64,000 nucleotides of DNA from Clostridia bacterium (GTDB lineage: Bacteria > Bacillota > Clostridia > Christensenellales > Borkfalkiaceae), in contig JAFTPK010000006.1 of NCBI GenBank assembly GCA_017463325.1, forward strand, positions 1 to 64,000, written 5' to 3'. A model generated the notes under the pieces. The model worked only from the letters and a program-made list of their open reading frames with translations, was not told where the DNA came from and searched no databases. Numbering within the stretch: the first letter of the stretch is position 1; each line of letters starts with the position of its first letter. The translations under genes were made by a program, and so were the position numbers. Below are positions 18,684 to 27,547 of this stretch, in pieces.

Positions 18684-18992
18684 TTAAACTTCCAAATGCG
18701 CAAAATTTTGGCGGGAGGAACGGCGGTAAAAAATAGCCTTTCTCCCGATCACCGCTACGGGCACCGCATCCAAAAGATCGGCGACGTTCTCCGCAAGGTT
18801 GAGCGCGTCCTCTTCGGCGTTAGGCAAAATATGCACTTTGATAAGCTCCCTCGCTTCCAGCGCGTCGGAAAGGGTTTTTAAAACGTTATCGGTGATCCCG
18901 CCCTTGCCGATCTGCGCAATCGGCTGCATCATCATAGCCAGCGATTTTAATTTACTTCTTTGCTTACTCGTAATATTTTCTCTCGTAATCAT
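18684..18992 (-). CDS. yhbY: YhbY/CRS1 domain RNA-binding protein
   Basis: A 102-residue single CRS1-YhbY (CRM) domain protein, with LKSLAMMMQPIAQIGKGGIT carrying the conserved GxxG RNA-binding loop and an ARELIKVHIL segment. YhbY associates with pre-50S ribosomal particles. It begins 10 bases after the obgE stop with AAGGAG at good spacing, so it is co-transcribed with obgE, another 50S assembly factor. I use the ATG of MITRENI; an upstream in-frame ATG lies inside obgE and lacks a ribosome binding site. Confidence 0.92.
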   Translation of the reverse strand: MITRENITSKQRSKLKSLAMMMQPIAQIGKGGITDNVLKTLSDALEARELIKVHILPNAEEDALNLAENVADLLDAVPVAVIGRKAIFYRRSSRQNFAHLEV

Positions 18993-19002
18993 TGTTTTCT
19001 CC

Positions 19003-20283
19003 TTATAATACGAAGTCAAATTCGACTTCGCCGATCGACACCGTATCCCCCTCTTTGCAGCCCATTTTGGAAAGCTCCTTAATCACGCCGCGAAGTCGCA
19101 ACACCTTTTGGAAATATTGCATGGAATCGGGGTTGTTGAGCACGACGTTTCTACACAGCATATCCACCAACCCACCAACGACGACGAACACTCCGTCCTC
19201 GTCTTTATAGATCTCGAAATCTAAATTATCCCCGGGCGTGTACGTGAATTCCTCGTCAGGACGAATAGGTTCGACGGGAGGAAGCTCTGCCAGCTTTTCC
19301 ACAATCCCTTCCAACAGCTCTTTCGTGCCCTCGCCCGTAATTGCCGTAATAGGATAAATTTTGTATTTTCTGCCGTATTTTTTCTTGAACGCCTTTAAAT
19401 TTTCTTCCGCGCCGTACACGTCGCACTTATTGCAAACGACGATCTGCGGCAACGCCGCAAGCACCTCGCTGTATTCTTTCAGCTCGGCGTTGATTTTTTT
19501 AAAATCCTCGATCGGGTCACGCTCTTCACAGCCCGAAATATCCACGACGTGGCAAAGCATTCTCGTCCGCTCGATATGGCGAAGAAAGTCGTGTCCCAAG
19601 CCTGCGCCCTGCGCCGCTCCCTCGATAAGCCCCGGAATATCCGCCGCCACGAACGATTTTTCGTAGTAGCGCACCACGCCGAGGTTGGGAGAAAGGGTGG
19701 TGAAATGGTAGTTGGCGATCTTCGGCCGCGCCGCGCTGATCTTGGAAAGCAGCGTGCTTTTGCCCACGTTGGGGAAGCCGACAAGCCCCACGTCCGCAAT
19801 TACTTTCATTTCAAGAATGACGGTATGCGGTTTTACCCTTTCGCCTTTTTGCGCAAAGTTGGGGGCGTGACGGCGCGCCGTCGTAAAACGCACGTTGCCT
19901 TTCCCGCCGTTGCCGCCCTTGGCTACTAAAAATTTTTCTCCGTCCGCAAAAACGTCGCAAATCAGCCGCCCCGTTTCCTCGTCCTTGACGAGCGTGCCAA
20001 GCGGCACTTTTACGAAAAGATCGGCGCCGCTTTTCCCAAAGCATTTCGCGCTCCCGCCCATTTGTCCGTTCTCCGCAAAATAGCGCGAAGTAAAACGGAA
20101 CGGGAATAAATCGGTCATATCCTTATCGCCGACGAAATACACGTCGCCGCCTCTACCGCCGTCGCCGCCGTCGGGGCCGCACGCTGGCTTGCCTTTATAC
20201 GCCTTAAACGAATTCATGCCGTCGCCGCCGTCGCCCGCCTTGATCGTTATTCGTACCTTATCCGTAAATTCACCGATCGCCAT
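19003..20283 (-). CDS. obg: GTPase ObgE/CgtA
   Basis: A 426-residue Obg protein with a Gly-rich N-terminal Obg fold (GGDGGRGGDVYFV), a central G domain (GFPNVGKSTLL, DIPGLIEGAAQG, NKCD) and a C-terminal OCT domain (about residues 350-426), as in Gram-positive Obg. It acts in late 50S assembly and stress signalling. AGGAGG precedes the ATG. The promoter TTGCTT-N17-TATACT lies at 20352-20324, inside the loop of the ddl terminator. Confidence 0.97.
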   Translation of the reverse strand: MAIGEFTDKVRITIKAGDGGDGMNSFKAYKGKPACGPDGGDGGRGGDVYFVGDKDMTDLFPFRFTSRYFAENGQMGGSAKCFGKSGADLFVKVPLGTLVKDEETGRLICDVFADGEKFLVAKGGNGGKGNVRFTTARRHAPNFAQKGERVKPHTVILEMKVIADVGLVGFPNVGKSTLLSKISAARPKIANYHFTTLSPNLGVVRYYEKSFVAADIPGLIEGAAQGAGLGHDFLRHIERTRMLCHVVDISGCEERDPIEDFKKINAELKEYSEVLAALPQIVVCNKCDVYGAEENLKAFKKKYGRKYKIYPITAITGEGTKELLEGIVEKLAELPPVEPIRPDEEFTYTPGDNLDFEIYKDEDGVFVVVGGLVDMLCRNVVLNNPDSMQYFQKVLRLRGVIKELSKMGCKEGDTVSIGEVEFDFVL

Positions 20284-20323
20284 AACGACCTCCTAAAAAC
20301 TTTACTATCACTTTACTTCTAAC

Positions 20324-20352
20324 AGTATAACAAAAACGGGATAAAAAAGCAA
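20324..20352 (-). promoter_or_regulatory. Promoter of obg
   Basis: Minus strand TTGCTT (20352-20347), 17 bases, TATACT (20329-20324). It overlaps the terminator hairpin of the upstream ddl gene. Confidence 0.6.
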
Positions 20353-20368
20353 CGATTTTCTATCCCGT
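20331..20368 (-). terminator. Terminator after ddl
   Basis: Minus strand ACGGGAT and ATCCCGT pair across a 19-base loop and are followed by T. The loop contains the obg -35. Confidence 0.6.
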
Positions 20369-20377
20369 AACTATTTT

Positions 20378-21499
20378 TTATTTGCGTAAGGCGGGCAATT
20401 CTTTTAATATGCCCGTTGAAAGCACTCGTTTTTTTCTCTTCGTCCAGCCTTCAATCGCCTCGTCGAGCAGCGCGGTAAAAAATTCCCGTGCATCTGAAAT
20501 TCTTTCACAGAATAAGTAGTAGGCAAGCGACCCGGGTACCGTATTCACCTCGCTCAAATACGCCTCCTCTCCTTGCACGAGGAAATCCATTCTCACCACC
20601 CCGCAAAGATCCATTCGCTTATACACCGTACGCGTGTAGCTCCTGATCTTCTCGCCAAGCTTTCCCTCGATCGTTTTTCGCCCGCCTCCCTTGCCGCCTT
20701 GCGTGAGCGGTTTCTTTTTATACTTTTCGTCAAAACCGTAAACGCCGTCGCCGCTTGCCGCCTCCTCCACGCCCGAAACAAAAATCTCGCCGCCGAGCGA
20801 ATACGCCGCGCAATTCACGTCCTTTTTTCCGCGCAAGAATTTTTCAATCAGCACCCGATCGTCTAGCTCGAACGCGCTCTCGATCGCCCGCTTTGCCTCC
20901 TCCTCGTTTTCCGCTACCGATATGCCGATCGAAGATCCTAAATGCGCGGGCTTAACGATCACGGGGAATTTTAGCCTCGTGGCGATATTTTTCAGCAAAA
21001 ATGCTCCACGCTTTTTATAGTCCTCCTCGTTGACGCGGAAGGAATCCACCGTCGGAATTTTTAACGCCCTAAGCGCAAGCTTTGTCTGCGCTTTATCAAG
21101 AAAAACACCCGAGGGTGTGAGCAAGGGGGAAGCGAGCGGGATTTCGTTTAGTTCCATCAGCGCGGACACCCCGCCGCCCTCGCCAAGCCCGCCGTGACAG
21201 CAATTGAGCGCGGCGTCCACCTCGCAAAGTCTTTTTAATTTCTTCTTTCCCCCGTTCAACGCGTACACGCCCCGCCCAAGTAGGACAATCTGCGTCGCCT
21301 TTTTTAAAAAATCGCCCTTGGTGAAAAATTCCGGATCGTCAAATTCCGTATGCGTATAAAGGCTCCCCTTTTCCCCCACGTAAATAGGCAAAACCTCGTA
21401 CCTGCCCCCTTTCAATACGCTTGCAACAAACGTCCCCGTAAGGACGGAAATTTCACTTTCGCACGATACCCCGCCAAACAACACCGCTACCTTTTTCAT
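20378..21499 (-). CDS. ddl: D-alanine--D-alanine ligase
   Basis: A 373-residue ATP-grasp ligase. It begins MKKVAVLFGGVSCESEIS (the GGxSxE nucleotide and substrate loop) and contains PVIVKPAHLGSSIGI and FLVQGEEAYLSEVNTVPG, the metal-binding C-terminal motif. It joins two D-Ala for the muropeptide stem. I start at the ATG with GGAGGTG upstream; the frame stays open for 37 codons more but without a start signal. It follows murF, which attaches this dipeptide, so the two steps are encoded together. Confidence 0.95.
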   Translation of the reverse strand: MKKVAVLFGGVSCESEISVLTGTFVASVLKGGRYEVLPIYVGEKGSLYTHTEFDDPEFFTKGDFLKKATQIVLLGRGVYALNGGKKKLKRLCEVDAALNCCHGGLGEGGGVSALMELNEIPLASPLLTPSGVFLDKAQTKLALRALKIPTVDSFRVNEEDYKKRGAFLLKNIATRLKFPVIVKPAHLGSSIGISVAENEEEAKRAIESAFELDDRVLIEKFLRGKKDVNCAAYSLGGEIFVSGVEEAASGDGVYGFDEKYKKKPLTQGGKGGGRKTIEGKLGEKIRSYTRTVYKRMDLCGVVRMDFLVQGEEAYLSEVNTVPGSLAYYLFCERISDAREFFTALLDEAIEGWTKRKKRVLSTGILKELPALRK

Positions 21500-21558
21500 A
21501 AAAAAACACCTCCGCAAAGAATTTCTTCGCTTTGGTGTTTCTTTGGTTTTTTTGTCGC

Positions 21559-23190
21559 TCAGTACACGTCGGGAAGATCGTTCAAAAATAGCACGGCGTC
21601 CCCCTCGCAAAGCTCGCCCGAGAAGGTATTCACCGCCTTTTCAAGCGTCGTGGAAACGGTGATTTTTCCCTCGTCGCCACCTGCGGCAAGGTAGCCGTCT
21701 TTCACCGCTTTTACCTGCATACCGCCCACGAGCGCAACGCCGTCAAGCTTTGCGCGGGCAAGCATCTCCCCAAGCCGTCCGTTGATACTTTTTTGCAATA
21801 TCCCCGCCTCAACGATTCCCGGAGTAACGAGGTACTTTTTTCCCTCGAAACGGCAGAGCGCCTCCACAGCGTGCGCCGCCCCCTTTTCGTTTGCGTTGTA
21901 CGCGTCGTCCAAAATAAAGATCCCGTTTTCTTTTTTCAGCTCCAAACGGTGTGCGATCGGCTTTAAATGGGAAATCCCCAACGAAATCTCCTCCCTCGTC
22001 AAGCCGAGCGTTTCCGCCACGCTTGCCGCAAGCGCGATATTCTCCGTCGCCGCTTTTCCTAAAAGCGCCGTTTCGACGGCAATTTCCCCCGCGTTTAAAC
22101 AGAGGGTAAACGTCGTTTTGTCGGCAAAATATCGGGCGTCTTTTATAAGCTTTTCAACGCAAATAAACTTGCATTTCGCCTTTTCTTCGTCCGTCAAAAA
22201 GTCGGCGCCGAGAACGCTCTCTTTTAAGCCCTCGCCGCAAATAATTGTTTCCGCGCCGCTTTGAATACATTCGCATTTCGTCTGCAAAACGGCAGCCTCG
22301 CTTCCAAAAGTTTGGATATGCTGCGCGCACACCCCCGTAAACGCAACGACGGAGGGAGAAACGAGAGCGCAAAGCTCGGCAATATCCCCTCTCTTTCTCG
22401 CGCCCATTTCAAACACGAACGCCTCCGCGCCGTTCGCCGCGTCCGAAAAGACCGTTTTTGAGACGCCTATGGGGGTGTTATAGGAAAGGGGGGAAAGAGC
22501 GGTTTTATATTTGACGGAAAGGAGCTGCCCCAAGATCTCTTTCACCGAAGTTTTACCGTAGCTCCCCACAACGGCGATTTTTAAAGCATTGCTTTCATTC
22601 AATACCTGCCCTGCCCGTTTTACAAATTTTTTATTTCTCGCCCGTTCAAAAGGCGCTTCCAAAAGATTCGCAAACAAAAGCAGATACGGCAAAAGCAGAG
22701 GCAAAAAACTAACGGGGAAATACCGTGCAAGCACTAGCCATTCAGGCGCGCCGTTTCTACGGACAAGCTCTCCCAAAAAGGAGCAGAGCGAAAGCGCACA
22801 AAAGGCGAAAACCGCCACAAAAAAGAAATAGCACGCGGAAAGCCTAATCAGTCTACCGCTCCGCACGCACGGCACTTTTAGCGCGTATTTTCTGTCTACG
22901 ATATAGAACAACAACGCAAAGAAGAAAAAGGGGATCGCGGAAACGGCAAGCGCCACCTGTTCCCCGAATTCGGAAAAGCTGAGCACGGTGACGAGCGTCG
23001 CAAACGCGGAAAGAAAGCCCCAGTAAACGAAACGGCTTATAAAGACGTTTTCCGTGCGGTGATACCAACGGCAAAATTTCCTACCGCCGTAGCCGCATTG
23101 TTGCATGGCAGCAACGAGTTTCCCGCTCGCCGCAAGATAAAAGCAGGCGATTAAGAATGCCGCCACGATCCTTTCAATTCTTCCGTCCAT
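21559..23190 (-). CDS. murF: MurF-type ligase with an N-terminal membrane domain
   Basis: A 543-residue protein. The C-terminal ~350 residues are a Mur ligase, with P-loop VVGSYGKTSVKEIL (about residue 208), EMGARKRGDIAEL, and SHLKPIAHRLEL and ILDDAYNANEKG characteristic of MurF. It adds D-Ala-D-Ala to the UDP-MurNAc tripeptide. The first ~190 residues are five or six hydrophobic helices absent from ordinary cytosolic MurF (about 450 residues), and the usual MurF N-terminal substrate domain is not obvious. Its neighbours are ddl downstream and a hydrolase upstream with overlapping ends. A tethered form at the membrane is inferred. Confidence 0.85.
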   Translation of the reverse strand: MDGRIERIVAAFLIACFYLAASGKLVAAMQQCGYGGRKFCRWYHRTENVFISRFVYWGFLSAFATLVTVLSFSEFGEQVALAVSAIPFFFFALLFYIVDRKYALKVPCVRSGRLIRLSACYFFFVAVFAFCALSLCSFLGELVRRNGAPEWLVLARYFPVSFLPLLLPYLLLFANLLEAPFERARNKKFVKRAGQVLNESNALKIAVVGSYGKTSVKEILGQLLSVKYKTALSPLSYNTPIGVSKTVFSDAANGAEAFVFEMGARKRGDIAELCALVSPSVVAFTGVCAQHIQTFGSEAAVLQTKCECIQSGAETIICGEGLKESVLGADFLTDEEKAKCKFICVEKLIKDARYFADKTTFTLCLNAGEIAVETALLGKAATENIALAASVAETLGLTREEISLGISHLKPIAHRLELKKENGIFILDDAYNANEKGAAHAVEALCRFEGKKYLVTPGIVEAGILQKSINGRLGEMLARAKLDGVALVGGMQVKAVKDGYLAAGGDEGKITVSTTLEKAVNTFSGELCEGDAVLFLNDLPDVY

Positions 23191-23899
23191 TTAAAAAATA
23201 CTCCTCTGCAATAAGATTAAAGGCAAGCGGATATTCCGCGAAAGCAAAATGCCCGCCCTTCATTACGGCTAACCTACCGCATTGCAAGACTTTGAGGTAA
23301 GCCCGCGCCTCTTTAAGGGGAGTAGTGGCGTCCTCCTTGCCTTGCACGATCAAAACGGGCACGCTGATACGGCTTGCGTCCGCGCGTAAATCCTCGTTCA
23401 CGATTTTTTTATAGCTCTCTTTCATCACGGGAGAGAGCGTCCTGTATTCCCTACTCCCAAATCGCCGCTCTGCAAACCTCGGCGCAAGCCTTTTTACGAG
23501 GCGGTACGCCCTTACTTTGATATGATAGGAAAGCGGCCGAGGGAGCACCACTCCCGCCGCCCCCGTAAGTAGCATTTTGTCAAAAAAACCCGCGTATTTC
23601 TTTTGCAATTTTACCGCCACACGGCACCCGAACGAATGAGCGATCAAAAACCCGTTCTTTACCCCCAAGCTTTCTAGCGCACCCTTCGTCCAGTCGGCGT
23701 AGTCCTCCACCGAAAACGGCTCTTCCAGCTTTGAACTTTGCCCAAAACCCAAAAAGTCAAGCGCGGTGACGCGGTAAAACTTAGAAAAATATTCGATTTG
23801 CGCCGTAAACGCTTCCTTTGACGACAGATAGCCGTGTAAAAAAACAAGATCCTTTCCCGTTCCCTTTTGTATAAACGAAAAATTCCCGCTTCCCTCCGT
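23174..23899 (-). CDS. Alpha/beta hydrolase with an apparent ACG start
   Basis: A 241-residue alpha/beta hydrolase. LVFLHGYLSS holds the oxyanion HG motif, AHSFGCR is the nucleophile elbow (Ser), an Asp lies in GKEDATTP, and the catalytic His is in KGGHFAFAE. The substrate is unknown; lipase or esterase-like activity is likely. No ATG, GTG or TTG occurs in frame before the HG motif. An ACG at 23899 lies exactly 7 bases after GGGGAGG and gives a normal-looking N-terminus (GSGNFSFIQKGTGKDLVF), so either ACG initiates or a start codon has mutated. The first in-frame TTG (23752) would remove the HG motif. Confidence 0.7.
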   Translation of the reverse strand, partial: TEGSGNFSFIQKGTGKDLVFLHGYLSSKEAFTAQIEYFSKFYRVTALDFLGFGQSSKLEEPFSVEDYADWTKGALESLGVKNGFLIAHSFGCRVAVKLQKKYAGFFDKMLLTGAAGVVLPRPLSYHIKVRAYRLVKRLAPRFAERRFGSREYRTLSPVMKESYKKIVNEDLRADASRISVPVLIVQGKEDATTPLKEARAYLKVLQCGRLAVMKGGHFAFAEYPLAFNLIAEEYFLNGRKN

Positions 23900-23915
23900 A
23901 AGGCTACCTCCCCTT

Positions 23916-24347
23916 TTAAAACACCTTTTTCATCACGAGCGCGTCTTCGCCGTTTGCGTAGTACCGTTTCCTAACGCCGATTTGCCCGTAGCCAAACTTT
24001 CTATACAGCCCGAGCGCGGGCGCGTTGCTTACACGCACCTCCAAAAAGCAATGCTCGGCGCCCTTTTCCCTCGCGTTCTCTTCGGCAAAAGTAAGCAGCT
24101 CTTTCGCAATCCCTTTACCGCGAAATTCTTTCGCGACGGCGATATTTTGCAGTTCCGCGTCCTCGCAAACCACCTGCGTAACGCAATACCCAAGCAGCCT
24201 TTCGTCCTCCTCAGCCACAAATCCGTAGAGCACGGGTAGCGCGAACGCCGACTCAAAATTTTCTTTCGTCCAAGGATCGGAAAAACAGCTCTGTTCAAGC
24301 GCCGCAATTTTGGGTAAATCCGCCCTCTCCCAAGCCCGTATTCTCAT
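23916..24347 (-). CDS. rimI: Ribosomal protein S18-alanine N-acetyltransferase RimI
   Basis: A 143-residue GNAT acetyltransferase. The acetyl-CoA loop VAKEFRGKGIAKELL (R/QxxGxG/A type) is near residue 78, and SNAPALGLYRKFGY is typical of RimI. It acetylates the N-terminal Ala of ribosomal protein S18. Its start overlaps the tsaB stop by 4 bases. The tsaE-tsaB-rimI order is the common Firmicutes arrangement, where tsaD usually comes next; here the next gene is an alpha/beta hydrolase and tsaD is outside the window. Confidence 0.92.
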   Translation of the reverse strand: MRIRAWERADLPKIAALEQSCFSDPWTKENFESAFALPVLYGFVAEEDERLLGYCVTQVVCEDAELQNIAVAKEFRGKGIAKELLTFAEENAREKGAEHCFLEVRVSNAPALGLYRKFGYGQIGVRKRYYANGEDALVMKKVF

Positions 24348-24982
24348 ACCTGCCCGCCTCGTCCCAAGTTAATCTCTGCCGAGCTTTTTCGCGCGTACAA
24401 GGCGATCAGCTCTGCAAATTCTCCTTTTTCCGCTTTGGCAAGCACGGCGTTTTTCAAGCCCTCGACGGGGTCCACGAGCGTACACTTAGGCAAATCCAAA
24501 GATCTCGAAAGGGTGCGTAAGGCGTACCCCTCGCGTTGCAGAGCAAGCACCTCCTCTTTTTCTAAATACGCAGGAGGGAAAATCACTTTTTTTTCACGGT
24601 CAAACCCGCAAGCATAATAGGCGTCGTGCAAAGCGTCGATCAAACACAGCGTTTTTTCGCCGCCGTCTATCCCATTATATGCGGCGATCTCAAAAGAGGT
24701 GACGGGCAAAGAGGGTTTCCCCGTCGCCGCACAAAAGCCCTTGGCAGCCGCAATCCCGATACGAATCCCCGTGAACGAGCCTGCGCCCACGCTCGCTGCA
24801 AAAAAATCACATTCCTCCGCTTTGAGCGAAAGCTCTTTCAAGACCTTGTCCACCTCGCCCATCAGCGTCACCGAATGGCGCATGGCACAATCAGGCAAAT
24901 GGGAAAGAGCAAAACGCCCGTCCTTTGCCGCAAGGACGGTGAGGTAATCGTTACTCGTGTCGATCGCCAAAAAATTTTTCAA
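24344..24982 (-). CDS. tsaB: tRNA t6A biosynthesis protein TsaB
   Basis: A 212-residue ASKHA-fold protein starting MKNFLAIDTSNDYLTVL, with GAGSFTGIRIGIAAAKG (about residue 66) characteristic of TsaB. It pairs with TsaD and TsaE to transfer threonylcarbamoyl to A37 of tRNA. It lies between tsaE and rimI with overlapping ends. MtaB at 5.6-6.8 kb acts on the product, so both modification steps are in this region though in separate operons. Confidence 0.94.
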   Translation of the reverse strand: MKNFLAIDTSNDYLTVLAAKDGRFALSHLPDCAMRHSVTLMGEVDKVLKELSLKAEECDFFAASVGAGSFTGIRIGIAAAKGFCAATGKPSLPVTSFEIAAYNGIDGGEKTLCLIDALHDAYYACGFDREKKVIFPPAYLEKEEVLALQREGYALRTLSRSLDLPKCTLVDPVEGLKNAVLAKAEKGEFAELIALYARKSSAEINLGRGGQV

Positions 24983-25380
24983 TACTCTATCTCCCTTTGC
25001 CCGTCGCCGATTTTTTTAATGACAACGCGCTTGATTTTTTTCGGAAGCAGCGGCGCGATATTTTGCGCCCACTCCACAAGGCAGACGCCGCCCACGTAAA
25101 AATAATCCGCAAGCCCGAGGTTTTGCGCCTGCTCGATACTTTCGATCCGATAACAATCGTAATGGAAAAGCCTACCGTCGTAGTCATTCATGTACGCATA
25201 GGTCGGGCTGGTCACCTCGTCTTCGATCCCAAGCCCCGCCGCAACGCCCTTGGCAAACGCCGTTTTTCCCGCGCCCATCTCGCCGTCAAGCACCACGACG
25301 TCACCCGCCTGCAAGCTCCTTGCGTATTCTTTTGCAAATTCCGTCGTTTCTTCCACCGAACGGGAAATAAACCTTGACAC
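24979..25380 (-). CDS. tsaE: tRNA t6A biosynthesis ATPase TsaE
   Basis: A 133-residue P-loop ATPase with GEMGAGKTAFAKG (Walker A, about residue 34) and the family motif SPTYAYMNDY, followed by HYDCYRIE. It provides the ATPase cycle for the TsaB-TsaD complex. I choose a GTG start beginning SRFISRSVEET, with GGAGGG 7 bases upstream; a GTG five codons earlier lies inside the ribosome binding site and overlaps the ECF gene. The gene starts just after the ECF stop. Confidence 0.93.
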   Translation of the reverse strand: MSRFISRSVEETTEFAKEYARSLQAGDVVVLDGEMGAGKTAFAKGVAAGLGIEDEVTSPTYAYMNDYDGRLFHYDCYRIESIEQAQNLGLADYFYVGGVCLVEWAQNIAPLLPKKIKRVVIKKIGDGQREIEY

Positions 25381-25382
25381 GG

Positions 25383-25964
25383 TTATACCCTCCACCTTTT
25401 GAGGAAATTTGAAAGCCGCTTATACAGTAGCAGGGTAAGCAAACTCACGCTCACCGTTTTAATTAAATTAAAGCCGAAAACAAACCAACCGAACGCTTCA
25501 AATTGCGCCGCCGCGCCCGCCCCAAAAAAGAGAGGGAACAGCAAGAAACGGTTGCAAAGTAACGCCGCGCCAACCCCGATCAGACAGGCTCCGCAAAGGG
25601 ACACGATCACCCAAGAAATTTTCTTTTTATAAACGTAGAGCACGGTGGGGAGAAGTATATACGAACAGGTAACGAGAAAATTCGCAAGCTCCCCAACGCC
25701 ACCCGTACCGCTGCCGATCAAACGAAAGCTCTCTTTAATAAAGCAGACGAGCACGCCCTCCATCGGTCCAAGCAAAAACCCGATCAGAAGTACGAAAACG
25801 TTCCCGAAATCAAGCTGCAAAAAAGGCGCGGCAGGAAAGATGGGGAATTCGAGAAAACTGACCACGTACGAAAGCGCAACGAACGCCGCCATCAGCGCGA
25901 TCCGCTTGGCTGTAAAACGGCGTCTGAAAAACGCCTTGATCCCTTTCTTGCCCGTTTCTTCCAT
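25383..25964 (-). CDS. ECF transporter S-component, possibly RibU-like
   Basis: A 193-residue membrane protein with about six helices and the ECF substrate-binding pattern LQLDFGNVFVLLIGFLLGP, the counterpart of the LDFSDVP/LGP motif of RibU, FolT and PanT S-components. It would bind a vitamin or precursor and work with a shared EcfA/A'/T module encoded elsewhere. No FMN or other riboswitch fits in the short upstream region, so the substrate is open; riboflavin is one guess. It is the first gene of the operon ECF-tsaE-tsaB-rimI-hydrolase-murF-ddl, behind a perfect consensus promoter. Confidence 0.8.
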   Translation of the reverse strand: MEETGKKGIKAFFRRRFTAKRIALMAAFVALSYVVSFLEFPIFPAAPFLQLDFGNVFVLLIGFLLGPMEGVLVCFIKESFRLIGSGTGGVGELANFLVTCSYILLPTVLYVYKKKISWVIVSLCGACLIGVGAALLCNRFLLFPLFFGAGAAAQFEAFGWFVFGFNLIKTVSVSLLTLLLYKRLSNFLKRWRV

Positions 25965-25985
25965 AGTACTTACCTCTTACCTATT

Positions 25986-26014
25986 ATTATACACAAAAAT
26001 TCAGCGCCTGTCAA
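25986..26014 (-). promoter_or_regulatory. Consensus promoter of the ECF-tsa-murF-ddl operon
   Basis: Minus strand TTGACA (26014-26009), 17 bases, TATAAT (25991-25986): both hexamers perfect. It lies just after the terminator of the histidine kinase gene. Confidence 0.85.
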
Positions 26015-26023
26015 GAAGATATG

Positions 26024-26054
26024 AAAAAATGCGGCGTTTCCCCGCCGCATTTTT
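26024..26054 (-). terminator. Terminator after the histidine kinase
   Basis: Minus strand AAAAATGCGGCG, a short GGGAAA-type loop and CGCCGCATTTTTT, immediately after the stop codon. Confidence 0.85.
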
Positions 26055-27547
26055 CAATTTTCTTCCAAGGGAAAATATACATAGAAGGTACTTCCCACGC
26101 CAACGGTACTATCCACACCGAAAAGAAACCCGTGCTTTTCTAAAATCGTCTTGACGATAGAAAGCCCTAGCCCCGTGCCGCGCACCGGTCGTTTATGCGT
26201 TTCGGAAGAACGGTAATATCTATTCCAAATATCCGCCCTCTCCTCGGGCTTGATCCCTTTTCCCGTATCGGTCACGGCGAAACGGATACGCCCGTCCTCC
26301 CGTTTTAAAAGAATTTTCACCGTCTTATCCTCACCCGTGTAATTGACGGCATTGCCGATCAGATTATAGAGCACCTGTCCGATTTTTAGCTCGTCCGCGA
26401 CGGTGTACAAATCCTCTTCCACTTCCACCACGAAACGGTATCCGCCCGTTTCCTTTAAATAGTCAAAACGCTGTAAAACGTCCTCCACGTACGACGATAA
26501 ATCGAACAGATTGCGCTTGATCTCCTGTATGCCCGCTTGCAGCTTGGAAAGATCAAGCACGTCGCTAACGAGAGAGGCTAAACGGTCGGTTTCGTCGATA
26601 ATCACCTGCGCGTGCTTATTCCGCTTTTCAGGCACGTCCCCTGAAATTTCCACGATCATGGACGCGTACGCTTTGATCATGGTAAGCGGGGTTTTGAAAT
26701 CGTGCGAAACGTTGGCGATCAGCTCCTTTTGCAGCTTGTCCGCTTTGGAAATCTCATCTCTTGCAAAGTTGAGCGTATCTGCCAGTTCCGTCATCTCGCT
26801 GCCATACTCGGTGCCGTGGAAGTCCACCTCCCAGTCGCCGCCTGCAAGCCGACGCGCTTTTTCCGTCATTTCGTTAATCGGGCGGGTGAAAAACCCCGAA
26901 AGCGCCATGGACGCCGCAAACGCCACAAGGAATACGAAAATCGCCATCATCAGCGTCCGAACGCGGAGTTCGGATACCACCGCCTCCATCATTACCACCG
27001 ATTTAAAAACATATAAATAGGTTTCCTCATTCTCGCCGTAACCGGGCAGCACCGCCCCGTATACAAACCCTTTCGCGCTTTTTTCTTCATACACCGCAAA
27101 CTCGCCGTTTTCCGCCGTCGCGCCCGCCGAAGAAAGCTCCTCTTTCAAGGTGACGATTTTTTGCGTAAAATCGTACTCCTCGCCGTAAGCAGGATAAATG
27201 GAATCAGAATTATCCTCTAAGGGGAAAAGCACCTCCCCCTCCCCCGTCAAAATGTACACGTGCACGTCGTTGGTCTGCGCGAGGTGCCGCACGTACGCGT
27301 CGTAGTTGACCCCAAACGGGTCGGGAAGCCGCTCGCGCACCGCTCGATTGATCCGCGCACCACGCTCCATAAGCAGTCTGCCCGTTTCGTTCTTGTACGT
27401 TTCTTCAAGCGCGATCACCTGCGTTCCTCCGAGAAGAAGCACGATTGACAGCGTAACGACGGTGAACGTCGCCCAAAGCATGAAAAAGATGCTTGTGCTC
27501 TGCCGTCTGTTTTTATATACTTTTCTCCTGCTACGCGGTTTTTTCAT
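26054..27547 (-). CDS. Two-component sensor histidine kinase
   Basis: A 497-residue kinase. It has a transmembrane helix near residues 20-45, an extracellular sensor region, a second helix near 195-220, HAMP (FTRPINEMTEKARRLAGGD), HisKA with the phospho-acceptor His in NVSHDFKTPL, and an ATPase domain (LIGNAVNYTG, DTGKGIKPEE, RGTGLGLSI). It belongs to the PhoR/ResE-like group; the signal is unknown. Its start overlaps the response regulator stop by 4 bases. Extracellular control of wall or stress genes is a usual role for such pairs, but nothing here fixes the regulon. Confidence 0.92.
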   Translation of the reverse strand: MKKPRSRRKVYKNRRQSTSIFFMLWATFTVVTLSIVLLLGGTQVIALEETYKNETGRLLMERGARINRAVRERLPDPFGVNYDAYVRHLAQTNDVHVYILTGEGEVLFPLEDNSDSIYPAYGEEYDFTQKIVTLKEELSSAGATAENGEFAVYEEKSAKGFVYGAVLPGYGENEETYLYVFKSVVMMEAVVSELRVRTLMMAIFVFLVAFAASMALSGFFTRPINEMTEKARRLAGGDWEVDFHGTEYGSEMTELADTLNFARDEISKADKLQKELIANVSHDFKTPLTMIKAYASMIVEISGDVPEKRNKHAQVIIDETDRLASLVSDVLDLSKLQAGIQEIKRNLFDLSSYVEDVLQRFDYLKETGGYRFVVEVEEDLYTVADELKIGQVLYNLIGNAVNYTGEDKTVKILLKREDGRIRFAVTDTGKGIKPEERADIWNRYYRSSETHKRPVRGTGLGLSIVKTILEKHGFLFGVDSTVGVGSTFYVYFPLEEN

